Shown in pieces: positions 1 through 15,957 of a stretch of DNA of 64,000 nt. Location of the stretch: the NCBI RefSeq assembly GCF_964204645.1, contig NC_134036.1, forward strand, positions 620,001-684,000, written 5' to 3'. A program made the translations under genes and the position numbers. Below the pieces are notes generated by a model, which was not told where the DNA came from, searched no databases, and was given only the letters and a program-made list of their open reading frames with translations. Position 1 is the first letter of the stretch. Each line of letters starts with the position of its first letter. This stretch comes from Tubulanus polymorphus. Lineage: Eukaryota > Nemertea > Palaeonemertea > Tubulaniformes > Tubulanidae.

Positions 1-999
1 CTAGAGGGGGATATGCGCTATTGCTGTGTGCATAATTCCAGATAGACGACACTAGAAATGTTCTGGTTCTCCTATCTCATAGTGCATTGAAATATCTAGG
101 CAATGGCGGGCTTCATTTTCTGGCGGCGGCAAGGCGACTTACTTACGAGTTTCGGTGCGGGCTTAATCGACGGCCGATATTTGAAACAAACAGCGGGCTT
201 CGATCACCGCAATCTAAATAATTCGGATTCGTTGGAATTTTCAATAAAAATGAGCGATAATCGGTCGAAACGGGGTCTCGAATCCGGCCGATCCGAGCCG
301 ACCCTCGATCGCCAGATCTGACCGAGTGGGAACGTTTTCGAACATGAGAAACGTTGTTCTAAGTAGTAGAGGCCGTTTCGGTGAGTATTTCGACTGGAAA
401 TTGTGTTTTCCTACGCTGTATTTTAGTTGCATTTATTTTGCTCTTTGTCTGACATTTATATATTTCAACATGGAGTCGGGAGGTGCGCGATCACGTGACC
501 GTCGTCGTCTGAATAAATTAGGTCAACCGACTTAGTATTTAACGATCGGCGCGCGCACCTGCAGTGTGGTTGACTGAGAAAATTCCAGTTGACTTCTGAT
601 GTCGCGTAAAGAGCATTCATTTAAAAAAATGAAAAAGAGGGGAAAAAAACGAAAAAAGTTGAAGCGAAATTTGCGAGAAAAAGCCGAACACATTTTGAAG
701 AATTCCGTGTTTCAATTTGAAAATTGCAGTTAGAAATGCGATTTAAACATCTAGTTAAATGCGGATTTCACTGATGACGATTATTAAAACCCTTTTTGTT
801 GAATGGAAAAAAGAAAATTTGGTTGAACCTAGTTAAGAAAAAAGACCTCGCACGAAACTTGAATTTTAATTATGTTCGATGATTTAATTATTCATTTTAA
901 TTAGTCCATTAGTTAAATTAGTTTTCGTAGATAATTTTGATACCATAAAAATGCTTACAATTCATTTTCTAAGGCCCTCAATTCGCCCGAGAAACCCTA

Positions 1000-1350
1000 A
1001 TTTAAAGAGCGCTCAGTTTTCGCGCCAGTCCGCAGCTAGAATACCTACGTCATTTCGGTAAACTTCCCGGCTCGATCTGTCATTGGTCGGTTTGAACTCG
1101 CGGACTGGCGAACGGTTTCTAACTCGATGATTGGTCGATTCGAACCGGTGCGCGTTCATGAATATTAATGAGTAGCGCGTCGGCAGGGGTGTCGGGTATT
1201 GAGTGAATAGAGTATACCCCTTATCCCGGGTTGTGTAGAGAGTATACACAGTGTACCGGTTCAGTTCGATTCTAACTCAAGCTACCGCTCTTGTTCGAGG
1301 CTTCATCTAAGTTGGATATTCAAGTTACAGCTACAGTTCAAAACGCCTAA
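1000..1350 (+). promoter_or_regulatory. Putative ANP32 promoter and 5' UTR with two inverted CCAAT boxes
   Basis: Two ATTGGTC motifs (inverted CCAAT, NF-Y type) stand 48 bp apart at 1082-1088 and 1130-1136, about 230-280 bp before the start codon. The surrounding sequence is richer in CpG than the AT-rich DNA at 600-1000. No TATA box is convincing. The transcription start cannot be fixed from sequence; the in-frame stop at 1348-1350 bounds the 5' UTR reading frame. Confidence 0.4.
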
Positions 1351-1362
1351 ATGACTTCTGTG

Positions 1363-5226
<3,864 letters not shown>

Positions 5227-5991
5227 CCGTGGAAACAACGTCTGATATTGTCTCACATCCTCATCATCTCGTGTATCATAGGCCCGTGTAAATAGTTCGG
5301 GGGTCGGGGGGTCATTAAACTCGCCGGGCGGGGTTCATGGTTCATCCTGTAGGTGGCGTTGCGGTCGAACTGTGTTCGCGCGTGTAATATAGTCGACGGA
5401 ATATAGATGGAGCCACACGCGACTTGTATATAGTTTATACCGGGAGCATACTGCGGCGAGTGAGGAGCATTATGTACAGTTGTTTATTATTATTATTATT
5501 TTAAACATTTAACGAAAACTCCGTAGAGAGAGAGACGGAGAGCGCGCGCGTCGACGTAACAATGATGTTCCGTTCCGGCCGTTGCCCGCGGCGACAGAAT
5601 GGAAGTTGGCGGAAAGTTAAAACTAAACGCGTTTCTCATCATCTTCTCTCGGGAAGTAGTTCAGTAACGTATCGCCAGATGGCAGCAGCTGATCGTACAC
5701 AGAAATTAAGCGATGAATCCTCCTCTGAAACTGAAATTATTTTGTTGCGATTCTTGTTATATTCGATAGCACATGAAATGTTAGATGTTTTCTTCTTTCT
5801 TCTTTTTTGAGAATGCGAAATAGTTGATCAATATATTTATTGAATTGAATTGGGAGAGTGAATTTACCGATGTGTCGGACCGATATTTGAATTTGAAAAT
5901 TGCACACGGTTAAACTCTGGTTAAGTCGTCGCGTTACTGAATTCATCTCAATTTTTGAGTCCCAATTTTGTATTATTTGCAATTCAATAAA
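5227..5991 (+). other. ANP32 3' UTR region with candidate poly(A) signals
   Basis: After the stop codon there is no further gene. Possible poly(A) signals are ATTAAA at 5314-5319 and AATAAA at 5986-5991, with another AATAAA near 7030. A CT/AG-rich patch with GAGAGA lies at 5525-5545. Two CTCF-core-like motifs occur, TAGGTGGCG near 5351 and CCAGATGGCAGCAG near 5674. Which cleavage site is used cannot be told from sequence. Confidence 0.4.
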
Positions 5992-6069
5992 CAAAGTGCA
6001 AGTCTAGAGATAAGTCATCAATATGATAGATTGACTACGACGACTTAACCGGGGTTTGTGTCGACTGAA

Positions 6070-6185
6070 AAGCTGCTCCTGTTCCTATCAGCTGCTCCTG
6101 TTCCTATCGGCTGCTTTAAAGCTGCTCCTGTTCCTATCGGCTGCTTTAAAGCTGCTCCTGTTCCTATCGGCTGCTATCAGCTGCT
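6070..6185 (+). repeat. 30-bp minisatellite, about 3.5 copies
   Basis: The unit contains AGCTGCTCCTGTTCCTATCG followed by GCTGCTTTAA. The first copy lacks the TTTAA part. The short ORF across it is a by-product of the repeat. Confidence 0.85.
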
Positions 6186-7069
6186 GGCGTTGTTTTTCTA
6201 TTGTTTCTATCATTATTTAAACCGAAGGGAAACAATGCAAGGTTTTATACATTTTTAAATCGATATATCGCGAGTTTGAAATATATAATGATATAAGTAT
6301 AAAATTTAAAAAAAAACATGTTTTAATCGCGGAGAATGAAAGATGAATTATTGTAGACGAACATATCGATATTTGAGATGAGAATATTTGTTAAAATCTA
6401 AAAATCTTTCTGTGTTAGTATAGATCAGAATTCTTAACTAGCAGTCACTAGTAAGCACGAGGACTCCTTGCTGGTTACAGTAGTCCTTAGGACTTCTTGG
6501 TAGCTACTGTAGTATAGGAATGCTAAATAGTCACTAGGACTCCTTGGGTAGAATTCTCATGTGCAGTAGTCAACAGGACTGGGTTTCATAGATGTGGAAG
6601 AAAAAAAATGGTCCCTGAGAATGTTTCGAAATTCGTCAAGTTATTCCCATGGTTTCCTGTTGTTACAGTTTGAGGTTTCACCCCTAGGGATCACTTTGAT
6701 ACCCAGTCTATGAACCCGGGCCCAGGACTTAAAGTCACTAGGATTCCTAACTTTGTTGACCGATATTTTTTAATTTTTTTTTTGATAAAGTGAAATAACG
6801 CAGGTATTTTATCTACCATCTGGAACCATTCCCACCCAGCAGCACAGATTTATCTGGTGTTTCTTGTCGAGCTCTTCGGGGCAAAGTAAAGTTGCACGTG
6901 CATTATTTCAATCTCTCTAGTGATTACTATAAATGGTCCGAGCCTTGTGTGTATGCGGTGATGTCACTAGATTTTGCCGTCGATGTTTGTTTTTTTTTTT
7001 CTCACCGAGAACGACCTATAATAAATGAATAAAATCTATATATTTGTTGTACGACGAATGATTTAATAT

Positions 7070-7071
<2 letters not shown>
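6186..7071. other. Non-coding stretch with a foldback element
   Basis: AT-rich DNA with no supported gene. Between 6420 and 6560 a loose repetition of 'agtcactaggactccttgg' is visible. An imperfect foldback lies at 6578-6725, with ACTGGGTTTCATAGA on the left and TCTATGAACCCGGGCCC on the right; it belongs to the GGGCC-ended family found elsewhere in the window. Confidence 0.5.
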
Positions 7072-7106
<35 letters not shown>

Positions 7107-7110
7107 TAAT
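7072..7110 (+). repeat. (AAT)n microsatellite
   Basis: About ten uninterrupted AAT units followed by interrupted ones. Confidence 0.95.
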
Positions 7111-7433
7111 GAAGAATTATTAATTTTGAAAACCCACGAATACTGAACTAAAACAACTGTAAAATATATCTATGAAATCAATGACAAATGTTTTTCTTAT
7201 TGTGTCATCGAAAATCAATTGAAAAAAAACTTTTATATAAACTGAATTTCGAGATTTTCTTGGTCATGTCTCTGTCGGGATTCGTCTTGTCGTTTCATGA
7301 GTTAAATCGTCACTTGGAGAAGTTCTGGAGCATTCTTATCTCTTGTCGGATCCGTTGGGGTATTTCAAGCATTTCTGTTGGCCTATTGGCGACCCCACAG
7401 TTAAGGTACAGCCTAGTTCGGTTCTTGGCCCAT

Positions 7434-7540
7434 TACACCGTACGGTGCTGCTCGAATTTTGACGTGCGCAAAACGGGAACTAAAATCAAATTAGTTTACG
7501 ATTTTCACACGGTGAATTCCGAGCAGCACCGTACGGTGTA
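7434..7540. repeat. Perfect 21-bp inverted repeat with a 65-bp loop
   Basis: The left arm (7434-7454) begins TACACCGTACGG and the right arm (7520-7540) is its exact reverse complement. Each arm also holds the palindrome CCGTACGG. It resembles a small foldback or MITE, but no target duplication could be defined. A 126-codon ORF runs across it without any recognisable domain. Confidence 0.7.
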
Positions 7541-8760
7541 CACAGCCCGCACAGCCACTTTTCGTTAGTTCCTTAATTTCGCGGCCACTTCCGCTCGTAT
7601 TCGTTAGCTCTTTATTTTAGCGCATTTTACTTTTTGTTAAATACTTTTCTTTGCGCCAAATCATTTGCTGTACCAGTTATGTATTTTTGATAAAGGCCAA
7701 CATTCGTTCCATCCGTTCAGGTATCTATTTTGTTCTCGGAGTAGCTTTTGAACTGAGCCGGGTCAATAAAAAAGTCAAATTCGGATTTGAGTTGATTTCG
7801 TGCCGGTCCGATCGATCGCGGTTAAAAAAAACCCTAAAATCTCGCCGTAACTGACATTTAAAGTAAGGGAATTTCGATATCTAAACGTCCAATTTATTGC
7901 AGATGTTGTTTCCTATCGTTTGACCAGGAATTCACGTGTTGTCATCGAGTTTTAACCGGTTGTGAAGTGGCATTAACACTCCACTCAATTCTCTCTGTCC
8001 GTCCAGTCCTCTCTGGGGCACCAGTCACTATCTGCGTCACTAAAACTGCCTACTCTATAGTCAATTAACCAAGACTGATTGAATGAAGTCGCTGCACCGT
8101 GACCTGACTGCCTTGCACTGTGAAAGTTGATCACCTGTCACAGCGTAGCTGTTTGGGGTTTGCGTTTACAGACATGGTGCTCAACAATGAACGGAACAAA
8201 TTTTATGTTTATCCTGTCCCCTTTTCTAGGATATATCCAGGCCAGATCCACTGGATAGCCCTTAATGCAGTTAACTAAGAATATCTCACAAGAACTGGGC
8301 CTTCCCTGTACTTACCTGGGGTCCAGAAAACCGAAATTAATCTTTGATCTCTTGATCTCTTTTAAGTCAAAGACCAGTCTTAAAGTTGGATACAGGCCCA
8401 GCACAAATCTTAGACTTAACTTAAATCTAAGCCTTAACTGTGACCTATAATCGACCCTTAAAGATCCCTGACGACATTAATTGATATAATTAACAAATGT
8501 GACCAAAACGAAAATATTTGCATATAATTTATTTATTACAGAAAAATTGAAAAGGATTTAGGACTGATGTTTCGTATTAGTGAAAGGATTTGTCAACGAG
8601 TAATTCATCTCCGTCCGTGTCATTTACCAGTCCATCCAGTCCGTCCAGTCCATCCAGTCCGTCATATAGTGAAAACTATGGCTTCATCAGCGGGACGTAG
8701 TGAAATAATCGATGGTTGTACATTCCTCAGGTAGGAATCATTATTATTATTATCTTTTGT
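7541..8760. other. No gene recognised
   Basis: Mixed AT-rich sequence with no supported coding exon. Short runs of CAGTCC(A/G)TC occur near 7995-8010 and 8628-8664. The sequence at 8380-8450 is a degraded relic of the 'taagactta' foldback family. Confidence 0.5.
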
Positions 8761-8819
8761 TTATTTCAGCAAACTGAGAGACACTGACTTCCCTGACCAA
8801 TCATTTCCACAAACTAATC

Positions 8820-9850
8820 AGCTTCAGCTGGCTTGTAGCCAGTTACTGAGACGAGCTAATTGAGATAGTTTGTGCCCTGTGTCCAGTCACTGAGACAAAC
8901 TAATTGAGGTGGCTTGTGCCTCCAGTCACTAAGACAAACTAATTGAGGTGGCTTGTGCCCTGTGCCCAGTCACTGAGACAAACTAATTGAGGAGGCTTGT
9001 GCCCTGTGCCCAGTCACTGAGATAAACCAATTGGGCTGGCTTCCCTGGCCATTGACTGAGACAAACTAATTGAGTTAGCTTGTGCCCTGTGCCCAGTCAC
9101 TGAGACAAACTAATTGAGGAGGCTTGTGCCCTGTGCCCAGTCACTGAGATAAACCAATTGGGCTGGCTTCCCTGGCCATTGACTGAGACAAACTAATTGA
9201 GTTAGCTTGTGCCCTGTGTCCAGTCACTGAGACAAACTAATTGAGCTAGCTTGTGCCCTGTGTCCAGTGACTGAGACAAACTAATTGAGCTGGCTTGTGC
9301 CCTGTGCCCAGTCACTGAGACAAACTAATTGAGGTGGCTTGTGCCCTGTGCCCAGTGACTGAGACAAACTAATTGAGCTAGCTTGTGCCCTGTGTCCAGT
9401 GACTGAGACAAACTAATTGAGCTGGCTTGTGCCCTGTGCCCAGTCACTGAGACAAACTAATTGAGCTAGCTTGTGCCCTGTATCCAGTGACTGAGACAAA
9501 CTAATTGAGCTAGCTTGTGCCCTGTGTGCAGTGACTGAGACAAACTAATTGAGCTGGCTTGTGCCCTGTGCCCAGTCACTGAGACAAACTAATTGAGCTA
9601 GCTTGTGCCCTGTGTCCAGTGACTGAGACAAACTAATTGAGCTAGCTTGTGCCCTGTGTGCAGTGACTGAGACAAACTAATTGAGCTGGCTTGTGCCCTG
9701 TGCCCAGTCACTGAGACAAACTAATTGAGCTAGCTTGTGCCCTTTGTCCAGCCACTGAGACAAACTAATTGAGCTAGCTTGTGCCCTTTGTCCAGTGACT
9801 GAGACAAACTAATTTAGGTGGCTTGTGCCTTGTGTCCAACCACAGCTACT
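8820..9850 (+). repeat. 44-bp minisatellite, about 22 copies
   Basis: The unit includes CAGTCACTGAGACAAACTAA then TTGAGCTAGCTTGTGCCCTG. Variants at fixed sites (gtcact/gtgact, agctagc/agctggc/aggaggc) recur in blocks, for example 8931-9055 against 9088-9200, so multi-unit duplication has occurred. Copies decay at both ends. Confidence 0.95.
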
Positions 9851-10399
9851 GTACATGCTTTGAGCTTTCTTCCCTAACCTTTAAGACTTAACTAATTGAG
9901 CAGACTTCCCTGACCAGTCAACGAGACAAACTGTGACCAATTAAAAAGTCAATGCTCAAAAAGATAGAAGATAAAAACAGCAATATTTACATCATGTTAA
10001 AAAACAATTTATCCAAACAAAATTAAAACATTACATGAGTTGTTTTTAACTGAATCAATTTTATTTAATTCCGTGTATAGAAATTATCCTCTCTTTCTGC
10101 TTTCTCTTTTTTCAAAGTGCTTCATCAGTTCAGGTGTTTTTTATTGAGGATTTTCAATTTGGTTCAGTGTTGTTTTGATTTCGACGAACTTCAAGAAGTT
10201 TCTGATTGTTGGGAGGACGATGTTATCTCTTCTGTCGCCGCGCGACTGCTGCGGCCGGTTGTCACCGGACCATTTTAAGAATCTGGCCGCGTTTGGCCGT
10301 CATTATTTCCGTCGTTGCTCGGTGATGGATTGAATTACCGGATGTTCCACAGGGTCGTACGTTTGCGCTGCTCTTTAACGTTCGAGTATCCGATAGTGT

Positions 10400-10529
10400 C
10401 GTTATACGTCTATAGATGGCAGCACCGGCGTGCTGGGTAGTGTATAAATGCAGTCGCGTAACGCTGATACAGCAACAGTAGTTTGTAACCGGTCGTTGTC
10501 GAGGACAACCAGCTGACAGACAGAGACAG
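10400..10529 (+). promoter_or_regulatory. TATA-box promoter with a short untranslated first exon
   Basis: A TATAAATGC box at about 10442 is followed 25-30 bp later by a plausible start region. A CAGAGACAG|GTATAT donor ends a candidate exon at 10529. A CTCF-core-like TAGATGGCAGCAC sits upstream at 10412-10425. The candidate exon has no ATG-initiated frame of note, so it would be 5' UTR. The next candidate exon is at 15640. The link between them is inference. Confidence 0.4.
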
Positions 10530-12505
10530 GTATATAATACATTACGATCGGTTTTTTAAACCAGGTTTTTTAAAATCCGGTTCTGTTAATCCGGTTCTGT
10601 AAATCAGGTTCTTTCACCAGTTTCGTCGTAGAGATTCTAATCATCGTCAGGAGTGAAAATCGTTCGGTGGTTTTTTTTTTCTTAAAAAATGTGCGCCGTA
10701 GAAATAAGAAGCGGCGTTTAACGAAAAGCTTGAGTGATGTGATATAAATACGGATCGCGTTACGAGTTCTTGTTTCCTGTGATCGGGTTTCGAGCTGTGT
10801 TTAAATCGCAGGGATGCAAAACGAGGATTTAAATCGGCTTTTAAGAGATAAAACTGGTAAAAAATAGCGTTTTTTTTTCTTTCTACGTCGCGCAATTTTA
10901 TTGCCGTTTCATTTTGATTCCGTTTTTAAAAATTAATATTTTTTTTAGCGAAAATCTACTCATTATTTCACAATATCTATGTCAAACAACTTCTGATAAA
11001 TATCCGAATATATGCGGTCAGGCAATAGAAAGCTTCGAGTGAAGGGGGTCAAGGGTTACCAGCGTTTAAATGTCTTTAGCTGTCAGGGTCATTAAGCCGG
11101 CAAAATGTAAAAGATTTTATGATAAAATGAAATTGGTCGAGTCAAAAATTTTAATACTTTAATAGTAATTATTCTCTATTTCAGACAAGGCTCTGACTTT
11201 TGATTATTTTCTAACTTTTCTTTAACTAAATTTCGGCCCTGTTTATCAGAGTTTTACTGCTGAATTCAAAAATTGTGTTATACATAAAGGAATTTGTACA
11301 GCCACGTGTTGCTCTAGGCCTCGATCGTTTTTAACGTTTGTATTGAGAAAATCATCTCTAGGAAAAGTAATTTTATTCACATTTTCAATTTAATGAAAGA
11401 AATATCGGTTACCGAAGCCACGCCCGAACGGGTAAAACTTCTCGTGCTTCTAAGGTCTACAATTCTTTATCTGTATGGATGAATTTATTTTCTGAAAATA
11501 TGCGAACATGGGTTTAAAAATGTTTGTTCGATTGCTACGTATTATCTGAAAATTTACATATTTGATTTTGAAGAGGACACCCCTGAGCCGTAAGAGCTGT
11601 ACCTGAATGGGAGATGCAGATAACAGTATCAAAGGGTGTGTTACGAAATGCATTGAAGCTTTTATTCATCGGGAACCAGGGTCCAGTTTCACAAAAAGGA
11701 TTAACCCCTAAATTGATTTAAGATAAACTGAATTAATGAAGAAATTAAATCGATTTAAGAGTTAAACCTTTTTGTGAAACTGGGCCCAGAGTAATATATA
11801 GCCGCAATCACACGAGCATTTTTGGCACGTGCCAAATTTGGCCCGGAACAACTGTTCACACGGGTGCCAAATGGGCCCGAGCCTGTTTGGCCCGCCCAAA
11901 AACGTCGGACCAGGCCCGAGCCAACCAGCCAGAGACTTCAGCTTTATGTTGATGTAATCTTCTATTTTTCACATTAACTCGATATAAGCAATTATCAGCA
12001 TCGATAGAATATTGATATCCAATCCGGTTTGAGCAGCAGATATTTGATGAAGGGTGGCTGAATTTCATAGGGATGGATGTAAAAATGAAAGGGTAGACAC
12101 GCCTCTAAAACCTGTTGCGGAGAGAACACTGCTGACAAAACTCTAGTTAGAGAATGGACGATACAGACAGATCGGAAGACTGTGATTACCTCGCACCGAT
12201 TGTCGCATTAGCAATAATTTGACTTAACAAAAATTCAATAGCCGTTATTTGTAGATTTCTCGGAAATACAACCAGATCTATTTGATGATAGGTCTAACAC
12301 CATCAATTTGTCACCCGCGACGACAACATGCACGCGCGAGAGATCGGTGTTATCGGATTACAATGTTTAAACTGTCATTGAAATCACAGCGTTACAGTTT
12401 TACTATTTGACATTTCGTTCATTTTTAAAGCACTGAAGTTTAAATGATTTATGCATTATACGACGTGCCTCGTACGTTTGTACCTTGGTTCATATAGAGA
12501 AACCT
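10530..12505. other. No coding exon recognised; two palindromic elements
   Basis: AT-rich, intron-like DNA. A foldback element lies at 11679-11788. A second palindrome-rich segment at 11795-11915 is built from GGCACGTGCCAAATTTGG and related GGCCCG runs; it has a relative at 37520-37605. No exon could be supported. Confidence 0.5.
11679..11788. mobile_element. Short foldback element (MITE-like)
   Basis: The left arm, GTCCAGTTTCACAAAAAGG, is answered by CCTTTTTGTGAAACTGGGC on the right. The inner parts are also nearly complementary (TTAAATCGATTTAAG against CTAAATTGATTTAAG). The whole folds into a hairpin of about 110 bp. No open reading frame is present, so any mobility would depend on proteins supplied elsewhere. 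Confidence 0.6.
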
Positions 12506-12510
12506 GGCTA

Positions 12511-12707
12511 ACTGAGCTACCGACTGAGCTACCGACTGAGCTACCGACTGAGCTACCGGACTGAGCTACCGACTGAGCTACCGACTGAGCTACCGACTGA
12601 GCTACCGACTGAGCAACCGGACTGAGCTACCGGACTGAGCTACCGACTGAGCTACCGACTGAGCTACTGACTGAGCTACCGGACTGAGCTACCGGACTGA
12701 GCTACCA
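12511..12707 (+). repeat. 12/13-bp minisatellite ACTGAGCTACCG(G)
   Basis: About 16 copies. Units of 12 and 13 bp are interspersed through insertion of one G, and there are single substitutions. Confidence 0.95.
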
Positions 12708-12859
12708 ACTCTGTACTTGATCAATTAAATGAACTGCTGTCTCTGTGGATTTGTGCTGCTTACTGTAAACTCATTTTACTGTACGTCGTCGTTTGGAGGT
12801 CGGGTTACTGTCTGTGAATTGCGAATCTCCCATAAACTATCATAATTTAAGTCCCGAAA

Positions 12860-13100
12860 TGGTCGTAAATCTTGAGAATGGTGCTATTAGTCGTTAGATT
12901 GGCTGTGGAACTAAAATGAGCTCTGACTGGTCTTGATTTGTTAAAACTCAAATGAGCTTAGACTGGTCTTGATCTGTTAGATTGGTTATAAAACCAAAAT
13001 GAACCTAGACTGGTCTTAAGTTGTTAGATTGGTTATAGAACTAAAATGAGCTTAGACTGGTGTTAAGTTGTTGGATGTGCTGGTCTTAGATCTGATCCGG
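12860..13100. repeat. Relics of the 'gactggtcttaag' foldback family
   Basis: Three to four imperfect units contain GTTAGATTGG(C/T)TATAGAAC, AAAATGAGCTTAGACTGGTC and TTAAGTTG. They match the interior of the foldback elements at 24834-24973 and 59231-59515, and look like tandem amplification of that interior. Confidence 0.6.
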
Positions 13101-13645
13101 GACTGTGCAAGTCGTATCCAATCCCAGTTAAAACTATGAACTGATGGAATTGTATTCAGATTTTCTAATCAGCTCCTGTCAATCAGATTTTTCCTGGTTC
13201 TCTGTTTAATAGCCGTAGCCGACAATGACTCGACATTTTTCATCGTTGTTTTATATGAATATTGACGAGAACGCACTATAATCAATGGAGATCTATTAAC
13301 CTAGTCGAGGGGTGCACAGGGCCTCTCAATAAACGGCTCAATTAGTGAAATTATTTCCAATAACGCAATATCTCTAATCTCGGTTACGTAAGCTATGGGA
13401 GGTGTAGTCGGTGTAGATGGAAGGTTAAGGTTCAGATGGGAAATTGTTCAGAATCATTTTCTTTGTAAATAGGTTCTTCAATACGTAATTTCTATAGTAG
13501 TACTTAAAATTATTCGAAAATACTTTGAAATACTGAACTAATGGCTCCAGATTATGAATGAATGAATTATTATTGAGATCACTTGTGAAAATGGAATTAT
13601 ATCATTGTGAATTCATTTTTTTTATTTGTCTAATTTTGTAAACTG

Positions 13646-13941
13646 TGTAGCTGTAGCTGTAGCTGTAGCTGCAGGTGTAGCTGTAGATGTAGATGTAGCT
13701 GTAGCTGCAGGTGTAGCTGTAGCTGTAGCTGTAGCTATAGCTGCAGCTGTAGCTGTAGCTGCAGGTGTAGCTGCAGGTGTAGCTGTAGCTGTAGCTGTAG
13801 CTGCAGGTGTAGCTGTAGCTGTAGCTGCTGTAGCTATAGCTGCTGTAGCTGTAGCTGCTGTAGCTATAGCTGCTGTAGCTGTAGCTGTAGCTGTAGCTGT
13901 AGCTGCAGGTGTAGCTGTGGCTGTAGCTGTAGCTGTAGCTG
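13646..13941 (+). repeat. Hexanucleotide GTAGCT / GCAGGT repeat
   Basis: About 50 hexamer units of GTAGCT with GCAGGT, GTAGAT and GCTGTAGCTATA variants. The 273-codon frame over it reads only Val-Ala and then runs into a CT tract, so it is not accepted as coding. Confidence 0.95.
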
Positions 13942-14083
13942 ATTGTGATGGAGTAGATATTGAAACATTGATAAAACCAATACCGTTACGAGTATGTGTT
14001 ATACAGCTCAGTTATGGTCAAGGTCCGAATAGGTTTTATCCATTTAGGAAAATATACTTCACACTGAAAGCTTTTTTACTAAC

Positions 14084-14340
14084 TCATCTCGTCCTCTCTC
14101 TCCTCTCTCTCTTCTCATCTCTCTTTCTCATCTCTGTCTCCCTTCTCTCGTCCTCTCTCTCCTCTCTCCTCTCATCTCTCTTTCCTCTCATCTCTGTCTC
14201 CCTTCTCTCGCTCTCTCTCTCTCCTCTCGCTCTCTCCTCTCTCATCTCATCTCTCTCCTCTCCTGTCTCCCTCACCTCTGTCCTCTCTTCCAATTCTGAT
14301 CTCCTCTTCTCTCTCACTCTCTCTTTCTCTCTCTTTCTAG
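14084..14340 (+). repeat. Polypyrimidine tract (CTCTCTC, TCATCTCTC)
   Basis: About 250 bp of almost pure C/T on the + strand, with quasi-repeats of CTCATCTCTCTT and TCTGTCTCCCTTCTCTCGTC. Potential H-DNA former. Confidence 0.9.
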
Positions 14341-14756
14341 TTCCCATCACAAGGAAACACAGTTTCATACACTGTGGATATGAATCGTGGGGGGTACAGG
14401 GTGCTGGGGGAGCAGGAGGGATAGAGGTTTTCTGTAATCTACGGTAGGAATGTTAGAACTGCTATTGAAGTCAGGAATTCTATAAACGTCTGCCCTATAT
14501 AAACAATCAAACGTTACTCAATCACTGGTGATGGTGGTGGTGGTACCTATATACAATCATCATTAACAAACTCACCGTCATTATCAATATCAAATGATTT
14601 ATTGATGATAAATTTACTGATTAAAGAATTCGATCAGATCTGTTTATTTTCACTCGCTACACTAGAGAGATTGTAGGGTGATTTGTTAAACATAAACGTA
14701 CAACGAGGGGGAATTGTAGGGTTCAGCTCAGTGTATCTGGAGTTACAAATTAGAGT

Positions 14757-15424
14757 TTCATATTGTAAGAGTAAGGCACGTCTTTTAAAGAATTATGAGG
14801 GTGTTATATTGTAAGGGGTGTCTTTTAAAGAATTAGGAGGGTGTTATATTGAAAGGGGTGTCTTTTAAAGTATTAGGAGGGTGTCATATTGTAAGGGGTG
14901 TCTTTTAAAGAATTAGGAGGGTGTTATATTGTAAGGGGTGTCTTTTAAAGTATTAGGAGGGTGTTATATTGTAAGGGGTGTCTTTTAAAGTATTAGGAGG
15001 GTGTTATATTGTAAGGGGTGTCTTTTAAAGAATTAGGAGGGTGTTATATTGTAAGGGGTGTCTTTTAAAGTATTAGGAGGGTGTCATATTGTAAGGGGTG
15101 TCTTTTAAAGAATTAGGAGGGTGTTATATTGTAAGGGGTGTCTTTTAAAGTATTAGGAGGGTGTTATATTGTAAGGGGTGTCATTTAAAGTATTAGGAGG
15201 GTGTTATATTGTAAGGGGTGTCTTTTAAAGTATTAGGAGGGTGTTATATTGTAAGGGGTGTCTTTTAAAGTATTAGGAGGGTGTTATATTGTAAGGGGTG
15301 TCTTTTAAAGTATTAGGAGGGTGTTATATTGTAAGGTGTGTCTTTTAAAGAATTAGGAGGTGTTATATTGTAAGGGGTGTCTTTTAAAGTATTAGGAGGG
15401 TGTTATATTGTAAGGGGTATCTCA
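14757..15424 (+). repeat. 40-bp minisatellite, about 16 copies
   Basis: The unit is TCTTTTAAAGTATTAGGAGG followed by GTGTTATATTGTAAGGGGTG. The main variant is AAGTATT against AAGAATT. Most copies are otherwise identical, which suggests recent expansion or homogenisation. A degraded half copy recurs at 15555-15590. Confidence 0.95.
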
Positions 15425-15429
15425 TTAGG

Positions 15430-15556
15430 AATTACGAGCCAGGATCCGGTTCAACAGTTGTCAGTTACAGTTAACTCTGAGTTAAAGTTAGTTCATTTTC
15501 GATGTTTTAACTCTAGAATCAAATTCAACTCAGAACTGTGGAACTGGGTCCAGGGT
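15430..15556. repeat. Foldback of the 'GGATCC..TTC/GAAC..GG' family
   Basis: The left side, AGGATCCGGTTCAACAGTTG, is roughly mirrored by GAACTGTGGAACTGGGTCC on the right. It resembles the tandem motif at 62824-62982 and 61492-61612. Confidence 0.5.
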
Positions 15557-15957
15557 GTTATATTTGTAAGGGGCGTCTCATTATAAAGGAGTCTCAGATG
15601 GTTTTGTCGCCGATGTTTAACTGATTTCTATATTTGTAGTCGTTGGAAACGGTTTGAACGAATTCCTGTGAGGAGAAAAACTAAAAACGCTTACAAAACA
15701 TTCACCTCCGCCATCGCCACCGACTACCGGAGATTATCATCGGATTAACCGCAGATTATCCTAACAATTAACGCATGGATTAGTTAATCGCTCGTCCATA
15801 AACGTACGCGCGATATTTCGTCGACATTGTTGTTGTTGTTGTAACCACGGTGACAGGCGTAACGACGGCGGCTAGGGTTCGAGGAAACGACGGTGATAAT
15901 TTGTCTATTGCGTCGTCGTCGTCGTCGACGGCAGCCGGCTGCGAGTTTTTCGCCGCG

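Noticed and set aside
103-321. 72-codon ORF MAGFIFWRRQGDLL
   Set aside because: No recognisable family, and no promoter or splice support.
629-733. Lys/Arg-rich ORF MKKRGKKRKKLKRN as ANP32 exon 1
   Set aside because: No donor after it, and the true N-cap exon was found at 1363-1410.
7188-7568. 126-codon ORF
   Set aside because: Spans a perfect inverted repeat; composition is that of AT-rich non-coding DNA.
13626-14447. 273-codon ORF, Val/Ala then Ser/Leu
   Set aside because: Reads through a hexanucleotide repeat and a CT tract; no domain, no splice support.
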